From the NCBI RefSeq assembly GCF_902459465.1, contig NC_047076.1:9246146-9310145 (forward strand): a stretch of 64,000 bases of DNA, given 5' to 3'. This DNA is from Asterias rubens (taxonomy: Eukaryota > Echinodermata > Asteroidea > Forcipulatida > Asteriidae). Within the stretch, counting starts at the first letter, position 1, and each line of letters begins with the position of its first letter. The position numbers were made by a program, and so were the translations under genes. Below are positions 50,701 to 60,794 of this stretch, piece after piece. The notes under the pieces were generated by a model. That model was not told the origin of the DNA, did no database searches, and saw nothing but the letters and a program-made list of their open reading frames with translations.

Positions 50701-53700
50701 TTTTGTTAATATTTTACAACTCCACCCCACCAAAAAAACAAAAATATTTCATAAAACCTTTTCCATCACTACAAATTATCATCCTTGGCTTTACTTGAGA
50801 CAAAAAATTATTGCTATAAGTTTCACCCTTGTGCTATTTTTAGAACGTGCATTAGAGTGTGTTTTTAGAACTTGCAAAACCAACATTTTTACCATATTTT
50901 TGCCCTCAAAATTTCATTTTTTTCAGGAGAATATTTTCCTTTCGGTTTTGAATAGGGCAAAAATTTGTCTTTTTATTTTTGGTAAGAAAAACTTGGGCAA
51001 TTGTATCCTGATGTAACAGTACTGTCCCAAAAATAGACCCTTTTCCATAAAAACCTGGAGAAATGCATTTTGAAATATTTGCTTCGTTTTGAATTTATAA
51101 CAGAAAGAAGTAATAATTCCATCAATCTGGCCTTTTTTCATAAGCACTCTGTAGGCTTAGTGCATTACCCAACATTGATCAGGACTTGTTGATGACCTAA
51201 ATCTTAGAATTTGCCCCACCCCGGCCCCGCCCCAATCATATTTCTTGACATTGCATAAAACAAAGTTTTGTGAACAGCGCCTCTTTTTTGGAAGTCACAT
51301 TTTTTAATTCCCTTCACACATCAAGAATGTTTGGAAAGTCTTAATTTTTATTGGTTCTCAGAATATTTCCCTTTTGGTTGAGATTGGGCTATCATTATGG
51401 TTTGCATGTCTGCTGGGGCGAAACACTTTGGTGTTGTGACACTTCTGCATCAAACATTATTTCCAAAAACAAGAAAAATGCATTTTGAAGATATCCCTTA
51501 GTTTGAATTAATAAAACACTTTAAAGTAACAAGTACAACGTTTTTATTTTTAAGCCATAACCATGCTTTGCCACTAAAAGTTCTTGTTTTGTCATGACTA
51601 CTTTACGTATAGTTGTACATGTATATGATTCACATTGCAAGAAGAGAAGTAGTGCGATGAGCATTCTTTACAAGTTGTCTATACATGTACATGGCCTTAT
51701 AACAGTCTCCTCAGTCTCCTTGGTCCCCTGCCTGCTACCAATCTAAACATTTTCATCCCCATCAGAACAAAGAGGCTCTAAAACTGCGCAAATATTGTCT
51801 CCAAAGTATCTAAATGGCCATTCACCTGCTTTAGCCTTCTGTAAGCAGTTCCCCCACCCATGGTGGGGTTCCTTTCAATTGTACTGTTGCATTTTTTTGT
51901 GAATTGTCAAATAAATAATAATAATAACAATAACAGAGTTGGTTTATTTAATGTGATAAACAATTCAGCAGGTAATGTTTGACAATGTTTTTTGTTGATC
52001 GTTCTCAGAGACATATATAACAAATATGAATTAGTAAGATAGTGAATGGAAAAAATAATCAAACTAGGATGAATAACTTTTGTCACTGCAATTGCATCTT
52101 ACTAAATTATGTTGAGCAGGTGCAAGTATTTACAACTTCTTTCAATGTTGTTTCATTAAAGGAACACGTTGCCTTGGATCGGTCGAGTTGGTATTTGAAA
52201 AGCGTTTGTAACCGTTTATTACAAATTGCATATGATTAGAAAGATATTTTAAAGGTAGAATACAATCATCCACACAAGTATCACCCAAAAACATCTTTGT
52301 ATGGGTAAAAACCAAAATTAATATTCTTTATCCCCGATGCAAATTTAACATCTATTATATCGTTGCGGTACCCGCTGCCAAAACATAGGATTCGAACTGC
52401 CTCTAGCTGCCGGGCAACCTCGGTAGTCTAGTTGGTAAGACACTGCTCTAGAATTGCAAGGGTCGTGGGTTCGAATCCCACCCGAGTAACATGCCTGTGA
52501 TATTTTTTTCACAGGACTCGGGAAAGTACTGAGTATACAGTGCTAACACACATCGGTGTATGGGTAAAAACCAAAATTAACGTTAGTATCATTGTTTTTA
52601 ATAAGATCTTGGCAAACTTTTTCCAACACTTTTGAGTGGAGGCTTTTTAATTTCCCACATTTGTGTTGGACATGATTGGATGCTCCAAACCATCTGCAGC
52701 ACATACACTTTATTGTTTATGATCTCTATCTCTATGAAAAGTTTTACATTTGGTAGCAGGCAGGGACCAAGGAGAGTAGGCCCTGTATTAAAGACAACTT
52801 GTAAAGAATGCTCATCGCACTCTCCTTGCAATGGGAATCATACCTGTTCAATAGGTAAAGTAGCCAAGTCAAGAACTCTCAGTGGCAAAGCATTGGTTAT
52901 GGCTTGGTTGGATACCATTATGTTTAAATAAAAACTTTGTATTCATTACTCAAAGGGCATTGAAACAGTGCCAGATTTTTACAAGCATGCATTGATTGAT
53001 TTTGAAAAAATTACTATACCTGAGCCAGGTAGTGTCACAACAGGATTCAATAAACCCAAGTGTTTCTCCCCAGAAGACACGAAAACACCAATAATCGCCC
53101 CAATCACAACCGAAAGGAAACACTTTCAAAGAAGAGGCGCTATTCACAAAACATTGTTTTATGCAATTTCAAGGAATATGATTGGGGCTGGGCCGGGCAA
53201 ATTCTAAAACTTATGTCATCAATAATTCCTGATCAATGTTGGGTGATCCACTAAGTCTACAGAGTGCTTAGGAAGAGCTGCAATATTGATAAAATTATTA
53301 CTTTTTAATGTTATCAATTCAATTTGAAGAAAAAACAATTCAAAATGCATTTTTCTGTTTTAGGGAAAAAAGTATATTTTTGAGACAGTACTGTTACATC
53401 AAGATACAATTGCCAAAGTTTTTCTTACCAGAAATAAAGAGACAAACTTTGGCACTATTCAAAACCGAAAGGAAAATATTCTCCTGGAAATCTTGAGGGC
53501 AAAAAATATGGTAAAAATGTTGATTTTGCAAGTTCTAAAAACACACTCTAATGCACGTTCTAAAAATAGCACAAGGGTGAAACGTATAGCTATAATTTTT
53601 TGTCTCAGGTAAATCCAAGGATGATACTTTGTAGTGATGTAATTGAAATATTTGTGATTTTTGGTGGGGTGGAGTTGTAAATATCAACTAAAAAAACAGT

Positions 53701-55917
53701 TTTTCAGCAAATCGGCCAAAAGTGGCCTAAACACAAATGAACTGTTACCATGGCAACGTATTATGAAATGATTTGAAATGTAAGTTTTGTTTACTTGGAC
53801 CCCAAGTCCCTACCATCCACAAAGTATAAGAAAAGTATTCCTTTTTTTTCACCGTGGACGACGTATAACAATATTGTTTGAAAAGACCCTTAAAAAGCAT
53901 TTTTTCACGTTTTGGGGAAAAAGTCTAGTTTTGAGGCAGTACTGTCACAACAGGATACAATTGCCCAAGTTTTTCTCACCAGATATAAAAAGACCGATGT
54001 TGGCCCTAATCACAGCCGAAAGGAACATTTTCTGAGACCCCTGGCAAGTTGACATTTTGGGGTCCAAAAATAGGGTAAAAATTACGATTTTGCAAATTCT
54101 AAAAACATACTCTATTGCATGATACAAAAATAGCACAAGGGTGATATTTAAAGCAATAATTTTATTTCTGAAGGAAGGCCAAGGATGGTACTTTGTAGTG
54201 ATATACAAGGTTTTTTGAAATAATTTTGCATTTTGGTTAGGTGGAGTTGTAAATATGAGCTAAAAACCAGTTTTCAGACCCCAAAATCGGCCTAAAATGG
54301 CCAAAAAAACAAATGAGCCGTAACCATGGCAACGGGCTATATATGGAATTGAAAATGCAATTTTGTTTACTAGCACCCCAAGGCCCTTCCACCCACAAAG
54401 TATAAAAAACAATCATTTTTTGACCGTGAGCAAATATGTCAACTATTTACCTGAACTGACTCTTAAGCAGGTCTATACATTTGTGTCTTGTATATCATGA
54501 TACCCTATTTTTGCTGTTCACTAGAACTTAACCGCTAACTTTGATCAAGTAGACTTGGAGCTAGCCCTTTGCACTGACATCACAACTCGATTTTACAAAG
54601 ACTAGTCCCAACTTAGGACTAGTCCCAACTTAAGACTAGTCCCAACTTAGGACTAGTCCCAGGAGAAATTAAAAACGTATGAATAGTCCTAAGTTAGAGA
54701 TAAGACTAGTCTTAACTCTTTGTGAAATCGACCCCTGATACGCTTTGTTTTGCTCAGTGTTCACTTAGAAGACTTATAACCGCTAAATTTGATCAAGTAC
54801 AATAGACTTGGGTCCTTTGCACTGACATCACAGCCCTCTGATATAATAATATTATGTCCATTGCTTAATAGTCTATTAACACATGGGGAAGCAACTCTCA
54901 GAATGTAGTGAAAGAGGCTATAAAGACACATCCTTTTAATCCGTCAACGCACACCTGCAATCTCTATGTTTTATGCTTTTCAGTGGACTAATTAATTGGA
55001 TACTGCACAAACCGGTAGTGCTGTTTAAAGCCCCTGACCCAAGTAATTCAATGTGAACACACTCGCTCACTAAAAAGGATGTATACTTTCTGAATTGTCT
55101 GTGGCCAAACTTGGAAATTCTTCAACGGAGCTTTCCCGCAATGTTATTAGTGAGTGATAACGTTAGGTTAATTGGTAGCCATGGCGGCCTTACTCTTTCG
55201 TATTGTACTACTGTATCTGTGTACAGAGGAAGAGTCCTATTATAGGGCTAGTGAGTTGGGTGCTTGACTTAGATCGGACGAGTTGGTCTTTGAAAAGCGT
55301 TAAAGCGTTTATTATGAAATGCATATGGTAAGAAAGATAAGAATATAGGACCTAATGTAATGATCCATACAAGTATCACTCGAAATTGCACGGTTTTCCT
55401 TTTACGTCGCGAACTAACACGGTCGGCCATTTTATGGAGTCAAAATTTTGACTCCACAAAATAGCCGACCGTGTTTCTTCGCGACGTAAAAGGAAAACCG
55501 TGCAATTTTGAGACATGTTGTGTGGATCATTAAATTCAATTCGTAAATTATCTTTCTAACCATATTGCATTTCATAACAAACGGTTTCGTGTTCCTTTAA
55601 AGTGTTCTGATAAAATTTAAAAAAATTTTCTCAAAACCAACCATGTACTTTCCCTTAAACACATTTTTTATGTATAGGTGAGTGACGCCATGCTAGAGGG
55701 CGCCCCTACACGGTTCCCCTTCAAACCTCCACGTACAAAAGAATGCTACCACTACCGCCAGATATTCGAGAAGCACTTTAAGGGGCATGCCAAGTGGACT
55801 CCGTACAAGTGGGTCCAAAAGTGGTGTGAAACTAACGAGCCATCCGCCAGAGCGCTCAAGCATTACAAGACAATTACATTTGATGGAGTCGAAGATCAAA
55901 ATGAAAAAGATTCTTGA
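38756..55917 (+). CDS. ASNS: Asparagine synthetase (glutamine-hydrolysing), ten exons
   Basis: It makes asparagine from aspartate, glutamine and ATP in the cytosol. Exons: 38756-39004, 40193-40339, 40600-40690, 41620-41805, 43132-43224, 44234-44361, 45756-45882, 46293-46500, 47587-47824, 55678-55917. They sum to 1707 bases (568 aa plus stop; human is 561), and every junction keeps phase. The N-terminal glutaminase domain begins [10 protein letters not shown] (catalytic Cys after Met), then [22 protein letters not shown] and [10 protein letters not shown]. The synthetase domain has the ATP-binding SGGVDSS split across exons 5 and 6, [50 protein letters not shown] and [12 protein letters not shown]. 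The C-terminus has [11 protein letters not shown]. Oddities: the exon-2 acceptor is amplified 17 times; two glutamine-site residues are changed (HRL to YQL, NGEIYN to IGEIYN); exon 8 has TAG TGA in frame from two compensating one-base shifts. It is a gene with lesions or assembly errors, or a decaying copy. Confidence 0.93.
39123..39336. mobile_element. MITE with GTTTAGCTT ends, in ASNS intron 1
   Basis: The left GTGTGTCGTTTAGCTTCCCT and right CCAAAGCTAAACGAACGC are inverted, with internal CACCCGGGTGAGCCCCTG motifs repeated in both halves. It is related to the copy at 37867-38047. Confidence 0.65.
39617..40228 (+). repeat. Tandem array of the ASNS exon-2 splice acceptor, 17 x 36 bp
   Basis: The unit is TTGCAGAAGCAGTTTGACTT + GCAGTATTTCATTTAG. 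Sixteen full units (39617-40192) precede a final copy that runs on into exon 2 (TTGCAGAAGCAG ... TATTTGACCGAGAGT). Each unit contains an acceptor (TTTAG/TTGCAG) and the first nine codons of exon 2 (LQKQFDLQY). Because 36 is a multiple of 3 and each unit ends in TAG in the same frame, using any acceptor but the last stops translation within 12 codons. The first acceptor (39616) has the natural pyrimidine tract. The last has one A changed to T (TTTCTTTTAG), which strengthens it. Units are nearly identical, implying recent expansion. The apparent Leu-rich antisense ORF is a by-product. Confidence 0.95.
40920..41283. mobile_element. TTAA-MITE family A, copy in ASNS intron 3
   Basis: The body is recognisable (AATTGGTAATTGTCAAAGAC ... 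GGGAGCCGTTTTTCACAATG ... TTGAGTAATTACC). The ends are worn and the central hairpin reduced. Confidence 0.68.
41868..42230. mobile_element. TTAA-MITE family A, copy in ASNS intron 4
   Basis: TTAA/AGACACTGGACACTATTGG begins 62 bases after the exon-4 donor. The right end is truncated within GTGTCC. Confidence 0.8.
42474..42868. mobile_element. TTAA-MITE family A, second copy in ASNS intron 4
   Basis: TTAAGGACTCTGGACACTTG to GTGTCCACTGCCTTTAA. It is a complete but diverged copy. Confidence 0.78.
43419..43583. repeat. 3 x 55-bp tandem repeat in ASNS intron 5
   Basis: Three identical 55-base copies start TCTCATTCTCCTTCACAGGA and end CTGATGGGGAGGGTA. Perfect identity points to a very recent triplication. 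Confidence 0.95.
43911..44217. mobile_element. TTAA-MITE family A, truncated, abutting ASNS exon 6
   Basis: The left end TTAAAGGCGCTTGACACTAT is intact. The element stops at GGTTTGTTAT, 16 bases before exon 6, so its right arm is missing and its interior probably supplies the branch-point region. It contains a run of C followed by a run of A (about 43942-43974). Confidence 0.75.
44480..45160 (+). mobile_element. LINE 3' remnant in ASNS intron 6
   Basis: The frame [20 protein letters not shown], then (after a stop) [12 protein letters not shown], is the C-terminus of an L2/CR1-type reverse transcriptase. It is followed by [38 protein letters not shown], and a tail with GCGCTATATAAATGCAGTTG. 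Stops and frame changes show it is dead. Confidence 0.7.
45172..45559. mobile_element. TTAA-MITE family A, copy in ASNS intron 6
   Basis: Full-length, well-preserved copy with TTAA on both sides, inserted right after the LINE tail. Confidence 0.88.
45606..45695. repeat. Two-copy 39-bp tandem repeat
   Basis: GTGGTGAGCCGATGACAGTG is repeated at a 39-base spacing, each copy followed by CGAGGAGGCTTGG, about 60 bases upstream of ASNS exon 7. Confidence 0.8.
46293..46500 (+). other. ASNS exon 8 with paired homopolymer frameshifts
   Basis: Codons before and after read correctly ([28 protein letters not shown]). Between them, 18 bases read G-stop-stop-YFS instead of the expected (G/D)VVIFS. One G fewer in the run at 46335-46337 and one T more in the run at 46346-46350 explain it fully, and the two cancel. 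Both lie in homopolymers, so sequencing or assembly error is as likely as mutation. Confidence 0.75.
46501..47586. other. ASNS intron 8, no gene seen
   Basis: AT-rich intron with a TTATAATAATTATAATAATA-like stretch near 47360. No transposon ends or coding exon were found. Confidence 0.5.
47851..48237. mobile_element. TTAA-MITE family A, copy in ASNS intron 9
   Basis: Full copy starting 27 bases after the exon-9 donor (47824/47825). The ends are TTAAAGGCAGTGGACACTAT and GTGTCCACTGCCTTTAA. Confidence 0.88.
48557..48917. mobile_element. TTAA-MITE family A variant (GGTACACG ends)
   Basis: The ends TTAA/AGGTAAGGTACACGTTCGG and CGTGTACCATGCCT/TTAA differ from typical family A. The interior (TGAAGTAACGTAGTTTTTGA, TCGCAACTTCGATGAC) is clearly related. 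This is a subfamily that kept the body but changed its tips. Confidence 0.78.
48973..49486. mobile_element. TTAA-MITE family C, copy 2
   Basis: TTAA/AGTCACCTGGAAATAGA to CACTTCCAGGTGACT/TTAA. It is palindromic, including CGTGCAAAGTACAAGTA against TACTTTGCA. It matches the element at 33643-34240. Confidence 0.85.
49516..49688. mobile_element. Short foldback MITE (CCGATTTCACGAAA family), copy 2
   Basis: GCAGCCGATTTCACGAAACG to GGTGAAATCGACGGCTGC, with internal CCTAACTTAGGAT palindromes. It is a full copy of the element at 11757. Confidence 0.75.
52156..52300. mobile_element. TTAA-MITE family D, one arm
   Basis: TTAA/AGGAACACGTTGCCTTGGA, followed by GATCGGTCGAGTTGG and TTTGAAAAGCG. Its other arm is lost. 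It lies in the centre of the foldback element. A fuller copy is at 55268-55600. Confidence 0.7.
52415..52560 (+). mobile_element. tRNA-derived SINE inside the foldback
   Basis: It has the Pol III A box TAGTCTAGTTGG and B box GGTTCGAATCCC in tRNA spacing, then a SINE body (TGCCTGTGATATTTTTTTCA, CAGGACTCGGGAAAGTACTG). The acceptor and anticodon stems pair poorly, so it is not a working tRNA. TATGGGTAAAAACCAAAATT occurs on both sides (about 52300 and 52560) and may be the target duplication or part of a larger repeat. Confidence 0.6.
54586..54736. mobile_element. Small palindromic MITE with 20-bp internal repeats
   Basis: The ends CTCGATTTTACAAAGACTAG and GACTAGTCTTAACTCTTTGT/GAAATCGA are inverted, and the interior repeats GGACTAGTCCCAACTTA three times. 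An 85-base sequence just left of it (54505-54585) recurs just right of it (54750-54835). Confidence 0.65.
55268..55600. mobile_element. TTAA-MITE family D, near-complete
   Basis: Large palindrome centred near 55446 (TCAAAATTTTGA). The arms include GCACGGTTTTCCTTTTACGT against ACGTAAAAGGAAAACCGTGC and CACGGTCGGCCATTTT against its mirror. The right end is GTGTTCCT/TTAA. The left tip is lost. It ends 77 bases before ASNS exon 10. Confidence 0.85.
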
Positions 55918-56320
55918 GTAGGGACAGGTAAACACAACAGGGGCCACTATTTGCCACCAATAACGAAGATGATAACTTATTATTGTTAATTGATCTTAAA
56001 ATACCCTAATATATTTTTTTTCTAAACTTTTTAATGTTGTGTGTATTATACAACTTAAACAAGCGCGCACACGCGGTTCCTTGTCGTTTGACTGACGAAC
56101 GAATATTATTCGTGCAACTGTTTGTACTGATGTTAATTTTACCAGTTGCATTGCGGCCGTTCTCATGGCCCTTTAAAATCAAGCCCTGGGCTTTGCCATT
56201 TATTTTTGACCAGTGTGCACTGAGGCTGAACATTTCACGTCACACTGTGAAACACGTGAATTGTAAAGACTAGGGTGTTCCACAAGCATAGTTTTTATAT
56301 ACAAAGTTAATGGAAATCTG

Positions 56321-57467
56321 TTATAGTGCAGAGACATAGGAAAGATTAGGAGAATGCTCCACAGGGATGCGTTTATAGTGCAGAGACGTAGGAAAGATTA
56401 GGAGAATGCTCCACAGGGATGCGTTTATAGTGCAGAGACATAGGAAAGATTAGGAGAGTGCACCACAGGGATGCGTTTATAGTGCAGAGACGTAGGAAAG
56501 ATTAGGAGAATGCTCCACAGGGATGCGTTTATAGTGCAGAGACATAGGAAAGATTAGGAGAGTGCTCCACAGGGATGCGTTTATAGTGCAGAGACATAGG
56601 AAAGATTAGGAGAATGCTCCACAGGGATGCGTTTATAGTGCAGAGACATAGGAAAGATTAGGAGAATGCTCCACAGGGATGCGTTTATAATGCAGAGACA
56701 TAGGAGAGATTAGGAGAATGCTCCACAGGGATGCGTTTATAGTGCAGAGACATAGGAAAGATTAGGAGAATGCTCCACAGGGATGCGTTTATAGTGCAGA
56801 GACATAGGAAAGATTAGGAGAGTGCACCACAGGGATGCGTTTATAGTGCAGAGACATAGGAAAGATTAGGAGAGTGCTCCACAGGGATGCGTTTATAGTG
56901 CAGAGACGTAGGAAAGATTAGGAGAATGCTCCACAGGGATGCGTTTATAGTGCAGAGACATAGGAAAGATTAGGAGAATGCTCCACAGGGATGCGTTTAT
57001 AGTGCAGAGACATAGGAAAGATTAGGAGAGTGCACCACAGGGATGCGTTTATAGTGCAGAGACGTAGGAAAGATTAGGAGAATGCTCCACAGGGATGCGT
57101 TTATAGTGCAGAGACGTAGGAAAGATTAGGAGAATGCTCCACAGGGATGCGTTTATAGTGCAGAGACATAGGAAAGATTAGGAGAGTGCACCACAGGGAT
57201 GCGTTTATAGTGCAGAGACGTAGGAAAGATTAGGAGAATGCTCCACAGGGATGCGTTTATAGTGCAGAGACGTACAAAAGATTAGGAGAATGCTCCACAG
57301 GGATGCGTTTATAGTGCAGAGACGTAGGAAAGATTATGAGAATGCTCCACAGGGATGCGTTTATAGTGCAGAGACGTAGGAAAGATTAGGAGAATGCTCC
57401 ACAGGGATGCGTTTATAGTGCAGAGACGTAGGAAAGATTAGGAGAATGCTCCACAGGGATGCGTTTT
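56321..57467. repeat. Tandem repeat, 22 x 52 bp, downstream of ASNS
   Basis: The unit contains TTATAGTGCAGAGACRTAGG + AAAGATTAGGAGAATGCTCC + ACAGGGATGCGT. Units differ mainly at ACATA/ACGTA and at GAATGCTCC/GAGTGCACC. The order ACATA-GAGTGCACC then ACGTA-GAATGCTCC recurs as a pair (units 3-4, 14-15, 17-18), a sign of block duplication. It begins about 400 bases after the ASNS stop. No AATAAA lies between them (the next is near 57705), so it could be in the 3' UTR or beyond it. Confidence 0.96.
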
Positions 57468-57969
57468 TGAGAACCGGTGTGTATGAGATAGACTACGAAT
57501 CAAAGCAAAATTTAAAATTTGTGTTGCTTTCCTGTTTATATATTCATATATTCATATTTAAACAATTGTTGTTCTCTTTAGGACCAGCTGGGTAGAGCCG
57601 CTAGACAAGAACTTTGTTTCTTTTGGGCAATCTGGCTCCAGCCGTTTCGTTTTCCTTCCTCTATATTTTAATTGCTCATTTCTGTATCTGTTAATATTTT
57701 TGCATAATAAATGTGCATAATTGTACCTTTCACCTACCCGATTAAATAAATGAAACTGATATAAACATGAATATAATTTTTGGTTCGTGTGAATGGGATG
57801 TGAGGATGGCACCCGGCGCTCAAGGTCGGTATCTCTGGCGTTATTCACAATCCAAGCGTCGATGTGTGACGTCAGATGTCCAGTCTACCATTGTAGATAG
57901 CAGTAATATGGGAACGGTTGGTGGCAGTTGACTCCCTCGTAGTGTTACCTATGATTATTTGCGTTTTAG

Positions 57970-58109
57970 GACGTCCTCGTCACGGAATCTGGGACGACCT
58001 CTGGGCCAAGGGGCAATAGAAGATGTTCATAAGACCATTGGCCGTATTGATGTTTACATAGCCAGCACAACGAAGACAGCATCAGAAGCTTCAATATACG
58101 ATAGTTTTG
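57970..58109 (+). CDS. Exon-like ORF of unknown gene (upstream part)
   Basis: Acceptor GCGTTTTAG is followed by an open frame RTSSSRNLGRPLGQGAIEDV, HKTIGRIDVYIASTTKTASE, ASIYDSF, ending at a GT donor in phase 1. The next exon-like frame (61681-61904) starts in the matching phase. I recognise no domain, and the first exon was not found. It could be chance in repeat-poor DNA. Confidence 0.3.
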
Positions 58110-58644
58110 GTGGGTACATTGCATACAATTGAACTAATAACTCCCAAAACCGCTGTGTAAAGGGTTCAAATTTTCGTCACCAATGTAGTCTTTGGTTTTT
58201 GGAACCGTTTGACTGTTTTTATATATAGTCGTTTACAATAACAATCAGGCCTAACCCGTGGAATTTTTTTATTTTTAAAAGGTGGCCGCGTTTTTTAGAT
58301 ATCGCCCAAATCCCGGAGTGAATAATGTCCACACATTGGGTGACGCTTCTTATATTATTCGACATTTTGGGGATAAAAAGTGATATATTTTTGCATAACA
58401 TTACTTCGAAGCAAAAAGTTTCTAAAAATGCATTATACTACCCAAAGCTGCTGTACTTCTTACAGAAGGTTGAATTGCCATTAGTTTCCAGAGTCATTAC
58501 CAAACGTATATAGACATTTAAAGTTGTCCAGTCAAGCACAATTAAAATATGAATCAAACTGAAAGCTTATTAGAATGGATGAGAAAGTGTATATTCATGG
58601 ATAGAATGTACGATCCGAAGGGAGTCGGTCACGAATCTACTCTG

Positions 58645-58950
58645 CATCTAACTTACTTGGTAACAAGCAGTGGGGAGCTGTTGATAGTGTAACACATTGT
58701 GAGAAATAGCTACCTCTGAAGTAACGTAGTTTTTTAAGAAAGAGGTAATTTCTCACTGAAATAATAAAAATACTTCAGCTAAAGTCTTTTTTAGGCATCC
58801 CGACACACACATTATTTTTGTGCAACTAAAAAGTGTGTTTTTTCCATTATTCTCTTGCAACTTCGATGAACACCAACATTTCACCGGTTTGTTATTTTGT
58901 TGATATTGACACGTACTGTTCTTTGACAAAAACGTGGTCAGTGCCTTTAA
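58645..58950. mobile_element. TTAA-MITE family A, 5'-truncated copy
   Basis: It carries TACTTGGTAACAAGCAGTGG, GAAGTAACGTAGTTTTT and the right end TCAGTGCCTTTAA. The left tip is absent. Confidence 0.65.
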
Positions 58951-59360
58951 ATTATTTGCCTCAATGCCGTTGATTATGTAATAGTTTTGTCGTGAATTTC
59001 CGTTTTAAACAGCTGCCCGTGAACATGTATTATTAGTGCTTAGGCAAAATAGACTGATGTTTTTGCCATTTGTGTAATTGTAATTGTATTCGAATGTCCA
59101 TTGATGGTGAAGAGTCACAATGGACTCTCTACCTTAGCTACAGGAGGAGCAAAACAAAAAACGAGAGTTTTTAAAACTTCTTTTGTGTATGCGTAGAACA
59201 GACCCTAATCCAGGATAGGCATAATAAAACCATGGCACAAAAGATTCTCTCAGTCATCTCGAGCTTTCACGAGAGAGAAGATAGCTCTTCAGCTAGTTAT
59301 GTTATTTAGGGTAAGCGTTTAGTACAGTCACGAATTTACACTACATAGACGCTGGGCGAA

Positions 59361-59520
59361 AGTCACTGGACAACTATTGGTAATTACTCAAAATAATTGT
59401 TAGCATAAAAACTTATTTAACAAGCAGTGGGCAGCTGTTGATAGTATAAAACATTGTGAGAAATGGCTACCTCTGAAGTAACGTAGTTTTTTTTAAGAAA
59501 GAGGTAATGTCTCACTTATT
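59361..59520. mobile_element. TTAA-MITE family A, left half only
   Basis: AGTCACTGGACAACTATTGG to AAGAAAGAGGTAATGTCTCA. It stops at the centre of the palindrome. Confidence 0.65.
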
Positions 59521-59679
59521 GAATGGTCCGAGGTCAAAGGTGATCATGTACACGGGCTCAACAGCAGAACTCTGCCATAATTCATGAGCCTCGACAGCAT
59601 GTGTGTCAGCAACATTTGGGTAAGTCTTTTAGGTTTAATCTCCAGGCGTACTGTTAAACATTAATTATTTGACTTAAGT

Positions 59680-59945
59680 GTAATGGGACCAGTGCCCTAT
59701 TTCATGGCTCTGCTTACCGTAAGCAAAGAGTCGGCGCTTACGGAAGCAGGGAATTCCGGGCTTACGTCAATTGGTTCTTTACGTAACTGGTTCGCAGTAA
59801 ATTTTTGTAAGTGCGCTTGCGTAGTCCACGTTAATACTACAAAAGGGCATAGGAAATTCGGCGCTTGCACGTATAAGCGGAGAATGGTGATCGCCAGGCA
59901 GAATTTGACGGTGATTAGTCCCATGAAATTGGGCCCTGAAAACAT
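59680..59945. mobile_element. Palindromic MITE (GGGCCCAATTTCATGG family)
   Basis: ACCAGTGCCCTATTTCATGG (left) and CCCATGAAATTGGGCCCTG (right) are inverted, with GCTTACG/CGTAAGC motifs inside. Single-end fragments of the same family occur at about 11325-11365, 15160-15245 and 24830-24870. Confidence 0.6.
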
Positions 59946-60426
59946 CTTCAGCAGGAGGCCAGTTATCACATAAGACCGTGCATAATAGGTGATAGATTAA
60001 GGGAGTAAAAGAGTGATACGAGGTCATAAAAAGTTCGTTTAAACCGGCAGGGTCGTGGCCGTGCGAAACAGGACCTACCCGCGTGCGCGTAATAGTAAGT
60101 ATATAGGCCTACTTTGATTACCAGTGTATTGATTGAATTATGTACATTGGTGCCAAGCGTAAAGCTTGCCCATCACGCCTATGTTTAAACACTCTTTAAG
60201 ACGAGCAGAGATACTGTTTCGAAACGTCGAGACCACATCGGCTGCTTTCAACACTCCCTCAAAGGAGATCTTCTACAATTTCTGCCTCCATGGTTGTACC
60301 CGCAAGTTTGCTACTTAGTATTTATAGTAACATTTTTTTCACACCATGCTTCTTGCTGTATGCTCTTGTAGTGCAATTGGGGTTTTTCGTGCTTCTATTT
60401 ATGATCTTTTAAGATATTAAACTAAT

Positions 60427-60794
60427 ATAGGTTTTCTCGGTCAAATTCGGCAAATGAGCAGCCAATTTCATTTTCATGCGTTCGAATAGAAGCTATTTTG
60501 CCTCTCCGGTTTTTACTGTGTTTCAAATTCAGGCATCGGCCATTCAATTTCGTTTTGAGTCGAGTTAAATTCCTTTAGCACTCTGTTCAATTTAGCGTAT
60601 CGTCATTCTTTTTCGAGACACGCACGTCTCAGAAGCGTCTGCGAATTTGAATGCTGCTTTGGTGAACTGTTAAATTGAATGATTATTTCGTTAAATCGAA
60701 TGACGCAACATTGCATTCGATTTCATGCGAAATAGAATAGGCTGGTGGTTAAATTGGCTGCTCATTTTTCGAAATTGACCGAGAAAACCTATAG
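60427..60794. mobile_element. Palindromic MITE (ATAGGTTTTCTCGG ends)
   Basis: ATAGGTTTTCTCGGTCAAAT to TTGACCGAGAAAACCTAT, with the next block AATGAGCAGCCAATTT mirrored as AAATTGGCTGCTCATTT. The arms extend well inside, and the element is 368 bases. Confidence 0.85.

Larger units (their letters stand above)
49918..54469. mobile_element. 4.55-kb foldback element with ~2-kb arms, in ASNS intron 9
   Basis: The ends TGCTTAAGAGTCAGTTCAGG and CCTGAACTGACTCTTAAGCA are perfect inverted copies. The inversion continues inward: 49925-51140 pairs with 53240-54460, then 51150-51480 with 53030-53270, then 51640-51760 with 52745-52830. The centre (about 51800-52740) holds a MITE end and a SINE. Each arm is itself built of tandem diverged units of about 550 bp. 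The units at 49940-50515 and 50516-51060 share CTCCACCCCACC, TTGGGCAATTGTATCCTG and GTTGCCATGG. ORFs such as 50012-50443 reflect the shared unit and show no recognised domain. No transposase was found. Confidence 0.85.

Noticed and set aside
52424..52496. Functional tRNA gene
   Set aside because: A and B boxes are present but acceptor and anticodon stems pair poorly and a SINE body follows.
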